Assembly (NCBI GenBank): GCA_947500965.1
Contig: CANMWW010000040.1
Coordinates: 1 to 10,043, forward strand
Reading direction: 5' to 3'
Source of the DNA: Alphaproteobacteria bacterium
GTDB taxonomy: Bacteria; Pseudomonadota; Alphaproteobacteria; CACIAM-22H2
DNA: 10,043 nucleotides
Position 1 is the first letter of the stretch. Each line of letters begins with the position of its first letter. The notes beneath the pieces are model-generated. The model did no database searches and had not been told where the DNA came from. It worked only from the letters and a program-made list of their open reading frames with translations. Position numbers and translations under genes: made by a program. Positions 6,433 through 10,043 of the stretch are shown one piece after another.

Positions 6433-7196
6433 TCCGCGGTCCACCCGCCATCGACCAGCAGCGACGTGCCGGTGACGAGCGACGAGGCGTCGGAGGCGAG
6501 GTAGGCGATCGCGCCCATCAGGTCCTCGACCTGGCCGACGCGGCCGAGCTTGATCTTCGACAGGATCCAGGCGCGGTTCGCGGCGTCGGCGAGGCCGGGC
6601 CTGGTCATCGGCGTCTCGATGAAGGTGGGGCAGAGCGTGTTGACCCGGATGCCGTGCGGCGCGAGGTCGAGCGACGCGGCCTTGGTCATGCCCTCGATGG
6701 CGAACTTGGTGGCGCAGTACACGCTGCGGCGTGGCCCGCCGACATGGCCCATCTGCGAGGACAGGTTGACGATCGAGCCGCCGCGCCCCGCCTCCTTCAT
6801 GCCACGCGCCACCGCCTGCATGACGAAGAAGGCCGCGCGCAGGTTGAGGTCCATGATCGCGTCGTAGTCCGCCTCCGTGACCTCGAGGAAATGCGCGTGG
6901 CGCGCGCTCCCGGCGTTGTTGACGAGAACGTCGAAGGACGGGCGCGCCGCGAGCGCGGCGCGCATCGCCGCGAGGTCGGTGACGTCGAGGGCGACGGCCT
7001 CGGCGCTGCCGCCCTCGGCGCGGATCGCGGCGGCCGCCTCCTCGACCTCCGCGCCGCTGCGCGCGGCCAGCGTCACCGCGGCGCCGGACTGGGCCAGCGC
7101 CGCGGCGGCGGCGAGGCCGATGCCGCGCCCCGCGCCGGTCACCAGGGCGCGGCGCCCGTCGAGGCGGAAGGAAGGCGTGCGGGGAAGGGTGGTCAT
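6429..7196 (-). CDS. SDR family oxidoreductase (classical short-chain dehydrogenase/reductase)
   Basis: This 255-residue protein is a classical SDR, an NAD(P)-dependent alcohol dehydrogenase or ketoreductase. It shows the cofactor loop TGAGRGIG (20-27), DVTD (71-74), NNAG (93-96), N118, catalytic S147 in NLSSQMG, and Y160 and K164 in YCATK. The C-terminus has the typical FIETPMTRP lid and LLVDGGW. The residue ending beta-strand 2 is in LAARSGAE (43-50), where Arg could favour NADP, but this is not decisive. It sits between the HisD-like gene and the nitroreductase, with four-base ATGA overlaps at both ends (7196-7193 and 6432-6429), so translation of all three is probably coupled. An alcohol/ketone interconversion in the pathway served by the HisD-like enzyme is the likely role. 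Candidate substrates are polyols or hydroxy acids, which the sequence does not settle. Confidence 0.93.
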   Translation of the reverse strand: MTTLPRTPSFRLDGRRALVTGAGRGIGLAAAAALAQSGAAVTLAARSGAEVEEAAAAIRAEGGSAEAVALDVTDLAAMRAALAARPSFDVLVNNAGSARHAHFLEVTEADYDAIMDLNLRAAFFVMQAVARGMKEAGRGGSIVNLSSQMGHVGGPRRSVYCATKFAIEGMTKAASLDLAPHGIRVNTLCPTFIETPMTRPGLADAANRAWILSKIKLGRVGQVEDLMGAIAYLASDASSLVTGTSLLVDGGWTAE

Positions 7197-8500
7197 TCGG
7201 CGGCTCCGGCGTAGGGGACGTTGCGCCGGCCGTAGCGGCGGACGCGGACATTGGCCTGCTCGGCGTGGCCGTAGAAGCCCTCGAGCACGCACAGGCGCGA
7301 GCAGTGCTCGCCCATCAGCGCCGACGCCTCGTCCGTCGTGACGCGCTGGTAGGTGCAGGTCTTGAGGAACTTGCCGACCCAGAGGCCGCCCGTGTAGCGC
7401 GCGGCGCGGCGCGTGGGCAGCGTGTGGTTGGTTCCGATCACCTTGTCGCCGTAGGAGACGTTGGTCCGCGGCCCGAGGAACATCGCCCCGTAGTTCGTCA
7501 TCCGCGCGAGGAACCAGTCCGGGTCGCGCGTCATCACCTGCACGTGCTCGCAGGCGATGCGGTCGGCCTCGCGTGCCATGTCCTCGTCGTCGTCGCAGAG
7601 GATGACCTCGCCGTAGTCGCGCCACGCCAGGGCCGCGACGTCCGCGGTCGGCAGGATCCGCAGCAACCGCTCGACCTCCGCCATCGTCCCGCGCGCGAGG
7701 CGCTCCGACGTGGTCAGCAGGAAGGCCGGGGAGGTCGGGCCATGCTCGGCCTGGCCCAGCAGGTCGGTCGCGCAGATCTCGGCGTCCACCGTCTCGTCGG
7801 CGATCACCATCGTCTCGGTCGGCCCGGCGAGCAGGTCGATGCCGACCCGCCCGAAGAGCTGGCGCTTGGCCTCGGCGACGTAGGCGTTGCCGGGCCCGAC
7901 GATCATGTCCACCGGCGCGATGCTCGCGGTGCCGAGCGCCATCGCGCCCACGGCCTGCACGCCGCCGATGACATGGATCTCGTCCGCGCCGCCGAGATGC
8001 ATCGCGGCGACGATCGCGGGATGCGCGCCGCCCTTGAAGGGCGGGGCGCAGGCGACGATGCGCTTCACGCCCGCCACGCGCGCGGTGACGACCGACATGT
8101 GCGCGGAGGCCACCATCGGGTAGCGCCCGCCGGGCACGTAGCAGCCGACGGCGTTGACGGGGATGTTGCGATGGCCGAGCACGACGCCGGGCATCGTCTC
8201 GACCTCCACGTCCGCGAGCGCCGCCTTCTGCTTCTCGGCGAAGTTGCGCACCTGCGCCTGCGCGAAGCGGATGTCCTCGAGGTCGCGCCGCGCCACCTTC
8301 GACATCGCGGCCTCGATCTCGGCGTCGGACAGGCGGAAGGAGGGCGGCGACCAGGCGTCGAACCTCGCGGAGAGATCGCGCACCGCCGCGTCGCCCCGCG
8401 CCTCGATGTCCGCGAGGATGCCCTCGACCGTCGCGCGGACCTTCGCGTCCGCCTCCGCCCGCTCGCCTGCGTCGATGCCGCGCTTCAGGTGCCTTGCCAT
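7193..8500 (-). CDS. hisD: HisD-family dehydrogenase (histidinol dehydrogenase paralogue, probably catabolic)
   Basis: At 435 residues it matches HisD length and keeps every residue known for zinc and catalysis in E. coli HisD: Q250 and H253 (GQAEHG; Q259/H262), E318 and H319 (CEHVQV; E326/H327), D352 and H359 (GDKVIGTNH; D360/H367) and H412 (GFYGHAE; H419). It should therefore perform zinc-dependent, NAD-linked four-electron oxidation of a primary alcohol to an acid. Several facts argue against histidine biosynthesis: no other his gene is near, it heads an operon with an SDR and a nitroreductase, and segments such as GPTSPAFLLTTS and GGLWVGKFLKTCTYQ resemble the non-biosynthetic HisD branch as I recall it. 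HpsN, the dihydroxypropanesulfonate 3-dehydrogenase of Cupriavidus, is a known HisD homologue of that kind. The symbol marks the family only. The start is backed by GGAGGAAGGGA about 8-10 bases upstream (8517-8507). Confidence 0.93.
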   Translation of the reverse strand: MARHLKRGIDAGERAEADAKVRATVEGILADIEARGDAAVRDLSARFDAWSPPSFRLSDAEIEAAMSKVARRDLEDIRFAQAQVRNFAEKQKAALADVEVETMPGVVLGHRNIPVNAVGCYVPGGRYPMVASAHMSVVTARVAGVKRIVACAPPFKGGAHPAIVAAMHLGGADEIHVIGGVQAVGAMALGTASIAPVDMIVGPGNAYVAEAKRQLFGRVGIDLLAGPTETMVIADETVDAEICATDLLGQAEHGPTSPAFLLTTSERLARGTMAEVERLLRILPTADVAALAWRDYGEVILCDDDEDMAREADRIACEHVQVMTRDPDWFLARMTNYGAMFLGPRTNVSYGDKVIGTNHTLPTRRAARYTGGLWVGKFLKTCTYQRVTTDEASALMGEHCSRLCVLEGFYGHAEQANVRVRRYGRRNVPYAGAAE

Positions 8501-8540
8501 GGTCGTTCCCTTCCTCCGTGGTCGCGCGCAGGCTCCACGG

Positions 8541-8554
8541 CGCGGGGCCCCGCG
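8541..8554. promoter_or_regulatory. 14-bp perfect palindrome upstream of the HisD-like operon (candidate operator)
   Basis: CGCGGGGCCCCGCG is a perfect palindrome 41 bp before the HisD-like ATG. It overlaps by two bases a minus-strand TTGACG (8558-8553) that could be a -35 element, although no good -10 is found 16-18 bp further on. Its position suits a repressor site or a 5'-UTR hairpin, but chance is possible in such GC-rich sequence. Confidence 0.3.
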
Positions 8555-8581
8555 TCAATCGCGCCCGCGCCGTGCCCGCGG

Positions 8582-8610
8582 TTGCCGCCCGGCCCGCCGC
8601 CCGCTATATC
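8582..8610 (+). promoter_or_regulatory. Promoter of the tRNA-Gln gene
   Basis: TTGCCG (-35, 8582-8587), a 17-bp spacer and TATATC (-10, 8605-8610, preceded by C) match the housekeeping promoters usual before alphaproteobacterial stable RNA genes. The expected transcription start near 8617 is about six bases before the mature tRNA. AT-rich TATAT stands out sharply in this GC-rich stretch. Confidence 0.7.
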
Positions 8611-8622
8611 GCGGCTGCGGAT

Positions 8623-8697
8623 TGGGGCGTCGCCAAGCGGTAAGGCAGCGGTTTTTGGTACCGCCATTCCTAGGTTCGAATCCTAGCGCCCCAGCCA
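8623..8697 (+). tRNA. tRNA-Gln, anticodon UUG
   Basis: The 75-nt cloverleaf is complete. The acceptor stem TGGGGCG (8623-8629) pairs with CGCCCCA (8687-8693), followed by discriminator G and an encoded CCA (8695-8697). The anticodon stem GCGGT/ACCGC (8648-8652, 8660-8664) holds the seven-base loop TTTTGGT with anticodon TTG at 8655-8657, which reads CAA and, by wobble, CAG. The T arm CTAGG/CCTAG (8670-8674, 8682-8686) has the standard TTCGAAT loop. The first acceptor pair is U-A, the unusual pair characteristic of bacterial tRNA-Gln. aroE begins 30 nt downstream with no visible terminator between. Confidence 0.98.
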
Positions 8698-8727
8698 TCC
8701 CGCGCCCCGTCCCACGGAGAAGCCCAG

Positions 8728-9567
8728 ATGAAGAGTCCCGCGCGCGCCGCCTGCATCATCGGCTGGCCCGCGCGGCAGTCGCGCTCGCCCAGGCTCCATG
8801 GCTACTGGATCCGGCGCTACGGCATCGACGGCGACTACCGGATCGAGGAGCGCTCGCCCGAGGAGTTCGCCGGCTTCGTCGCCGGCCTCGCGGCGCATGG
8901 CTATGTCGGCGCGAACGTGACCATGCCCCACAAGGACGCCGCCTTCGCGCTGTCGCAGCCCGACGCGCGCGCCCGCGCGGTCGGGGCCGCGAACACGCTC
9001 TGGCTCGATGGCGGCACGCTGCGCTCGACCAACACCGACGTCGAGGGCTTCATCGACGCGCTCGACCATTCGGCGCCCGGATGGGACCGGCTGTCGCGCT
9101 CGGCGGTCGTGCTCGGCGCGGGCGGCACGGGGCGCGCCATCGCCTACGGGTTCCTCGAGCGCGGCATCGCGGAGATCCATGTCGTCAACCGCACCCGCGC
9201 CAAGGCCGAGGAGATGCGCGCGCGCTTCGGCTCCGCGATCCATCCCGCCACGTGGGAGGACCTTCCCCGCCTGCTGCGCGAGACGAGGATCCTCGCCAAC
9301 GCGACCTCGATCGGCATGGCCGGCAAGGACGCGCTCGACATCGACCTCTCGCCGATGCCCGAGGGCGGCGTGGTGGGCGACGCGGTCAACGTGCCCCTGG
9401 TGACGCCGCTCCTCGACGCGGCGCAGCGGCGCGGCTTCCGCACGTCGAACGGGCTCGAGATGCTGCTGCGCCAGGCCGTGCGCGGCTTCGAGCTCTGGTT
9501 CGGCGTGCGCCCGGAGGTCACGGACGAGCTGCGCGACCTGGTCGCCGCCGACATCCCGGTGCGCTGA
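8728..9567 (+). CDS. aroE: Shikimate dehydrogenase
   Basis: AroE reduces 3-dehydroshikimate to shikimate with NADPH, the fourth step of the shikimate pathway to aromatic amino acids. The 279-residue protein has substrate-site S18 and S20 (QSRSPRLH), catalytic K69 (NVTMPHK), N89 (GAANT), catalytic D104 (TNTDVEG), and Q249 (MLLRQA). Cofactor features are GAGGTGRA (130-137), an NADP-type NRTRAKA (154-160) and NATSIGM (191-197). The position usually held by the substrate-binding Tyr (Y215 in E. coli) appears to be N221 in DAVNVPLVTPLL, an oddity that raises the alternative of an AroE-like enzyme with another substrate. The ATG at 8728 is supported by GGAGA at 8716-8720. It follows tRNA-Gln by 30 nt and is probably transcribed at least partly from the tRNA promoter. 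No other aro gene is nearby. Confidence 0.92.
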   Translation: MKSPARAACIIGWPARQSRSPRLHGYWIRRYGIDGDYRIEERSPEEFAGFVAGLAAHGYVGANVTMPHKDAAFALSQPDARARAVGAANTLWLDGGTLRSTNTDVEGFIDALDHSAPGWDRLSRSAVVLGAGGTGRAIAYGFLERGIAEIHVVNRTRAKAEEMRARFGSAIHPATWEDLPRLLRETRILANATSIGMAGKDALDIDLSPMPEGGVVGDAVNVPLVTPLLDAAQRRGFRTSNGLEMLLRQAVRGFELWFGVRPEVTDELRDLVAADIPVR

Positions 9568-9568
9568 G

Positions 9569-9582
9569 CGCCCCGGGGGGCG
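9569..9582. terminator. GC hairpin at the aroE/GntR convergent junction (possible bidirectional terminator)
   Basis: CGCCC (9569-9573) and GGGCG (9578-9582) pair around a CGGG loop; a sixth pair can form if the loop shrinks to two bases. It fills nearly all of the 16-bp gap between the two stop codons. Only two T residues follow on the plus strand, so it is a weak intrinsic terminator at best. Its position is the main support. Confidence 0.45.
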
Positions 9583-9583
9583 T

Positions 9584-10043
9584 TCAGGCCCCGGCCGGCG
9601 CATCGCGCTCGGCCGCGTGCTGGGCGCGAGCCAGCTCCCATCCCGTGCGTCGATGCGCGGCGAGGGTCTCGCGCAGCAGCAGGGGCTCTCGCTGCCGCAG
9701 CGCGTCCACCATCTGCTCGTGCTGGCGTATCGCGCGCGACCAGGCCGCGGGGTCGCGGTTGCCGACATAGCGGAACCGGTCGACGCGCGCGGACTCCGCG
9801 CGATAGGCGCGCGAGATCGCCGCGTTGCCGCCGGCGTCGACGATGGCGAGGTGGACCTGCTTGTTGAGCGCGAAGTAGCCCGGCCGGTCGCGCGCCGCGT
9901 GCCGCTCGACCATCCGCGCGTGAAGCGCGGCGATCGCCTCGATCTCCGCGTCGGAGGCGCGCTGGCAGGCAAGCTCGCCGGCCTTCTCCTCGAGCGCCGC
10001 CAGCAGCTCGTAGGCGGCGCGCAGGTCCTCGAGCCCGAAGCGC
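9584..10043 (-). CDS. GntR-family transcriptional regulator, FCD domain (5' end beyond the window)
   Basis: About 152 C-terminal residues are visible. They form an all-helical FCD effector domain of FadR-type GntR regulators, beginning RFGLEDLRAAYELLAA and ending ERDAPAGA. Features include NKQVHLAIVDAGGN, which carries the conserved His and the terminal GN of that motif (Asn stands where many FCD proteins have a metal-binding Asp), QHEQMVDAL and LAAHRRTGWELA, whose histidines fit the metal/carboxylate-binding pocket. The N-terminal winged-helix DNA-binding domain, about 70 residues, lies beyond the right edge. Such proteins usually repress catabolic operons and release DNA when a small carboxylate binds. 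Likely targets are genes further right or the HisD-like operon; which one is unknown. An internal ATG at 9913 is not the start, because domain homology continues upstream to the window edge. Confidence 0.88.
   Translation of the reverse strand, partial: RFGLEDLRAAYELLAALEEKAGELACQRASDAEIEAIAALHARMVERHAARDRPGYFALNKQVHLAIVDAGGNAAISRAYRAESARVDRFRYVGNRDPAAWSRAIRQHEQMVDALRQREPLLLRETLAAHRRTGWELARAQHAAERDAPAGA

Noticed and set aside
4583..6451. Minus-strand open frame of 622 codons across fcl
   Set aside because: It is antisense to gmd/fcl and out of frame with the nitroreductase, with low-complexity Arg/Ala composition.
6433..7251. N-terminal extension of the nitroreductase frame, suggesting a fusion
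   Set aside because: It lies out of frame over the SDR gene, which has all its own motifs. The ATGA overlap at 6432-6429 gives a normal start.
7193..8500. HisD as part of a histidine biosynthesis cluster
   Set aside because: No other his gene lies within the window and the partners are an SDR and a nitroreductase. Family membership alone does not show this role.
7197..8558. Extension of the SDR frame upstream as one 709-residue protein
   Set aside because: It is a shadow of the HisD-like gene. The SDR starts at 7196, with its ATG overlapping the HisD-like stop.
7265..8686. Plus-strand open frame of 473 codons opposite the HisD-like gene
   Set aside because: It is antisense to a gene with complete catalytic motifs, and it runs into the tRNA gene.
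8623..8697. tRNA-Gln as an integration site of a mobile element
   Set aside because: No integrase, no duplicated tRNA 3' end and no change in composition is seen downstream; aroE follows directly.

Overview
The window is very GC-rich DNA, gene-dense, with strong G/C preference at third codon positions. It has the look of an alphaproteobacterial chromosome. The clues are the gene families, the tRNA-Gln promoter of the TTG-N17-CTATAT type, the 4-nt ATGA stop/start overlaps, and the aroE, gmd and fcl sequences. Genus cannot be read from the window. There are no transposases, integrases, phage genes or CRISPR arrays. It holds ten protein genes (two cut by the window edges) and one tRNA.

Layout, left to right. 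(1) 1-1531, minus: a HyuA-type hydantoinase/oxoprolinase ATPase subunit, C-terminus beyond the left edge. (2) 1532-1739: divergent intergenic region with a 13-bp tandem repeat and a possible promoter. (3) 1740-2507, plus: a zinc-dependent class II aldolase/adducin-family protein. (4) 2517-3524, minus: a membrane-anchored SEL1-repeat protein with a C-terminal peptidoglycan-binding domain. (5) 3666-5704, plus: gmd-fcl, a two-gene unit converting GDP-mannose to GDP-L-fucose. (6) 5713-8500, minus: a tightly overlapped three-gene operon transcribed HisD-family dehydrogenase, then SDR oxidoreductase, then nitroreductase. (7) 8623-8697, plus: tRNA-Gln(UUG) with its promoter. (8) 8728-9567, plus: aroE, 30 nt after the tRNA. 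(9) 9584-10043, minus: the C-terminal FCD domain of a GntR-family repressor, cut by the right edge.

Function. gmd-fcl supplies an activated sugar for envelope glycans, and no glycosyltransferase lies beside it. AroE performs the NADPH step of the shikimate pathway. The HisD-like/SDR/nitroreductase operon looks catabolic rather than histidine-biosynthetic: no other his gene is present and its partners are oxidoreductases. A plausible reading is stepwise oxidation of a polyol-type compound, by analogy with HpsN (dihydroxypropanesulfonate dehydrogenase, a HisD homologue), but the substrate cannot be read from the sequence. The GntR gene may control one of these catabolic units.

The clearest architectural feature is that all three convergent gene pairs end within 8-16 nt of each other and each junction carries a perfect inverted repeat. 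In the first, both stop codons sit symmetrically inside the two arms. I found no convincing wholly new system. The best leads are the substrate of the HisD-like operon, the AroE with Asn at the usual substrate-binding Tyr position, and the likely co-transcription of tRNA-Gln with aroE.
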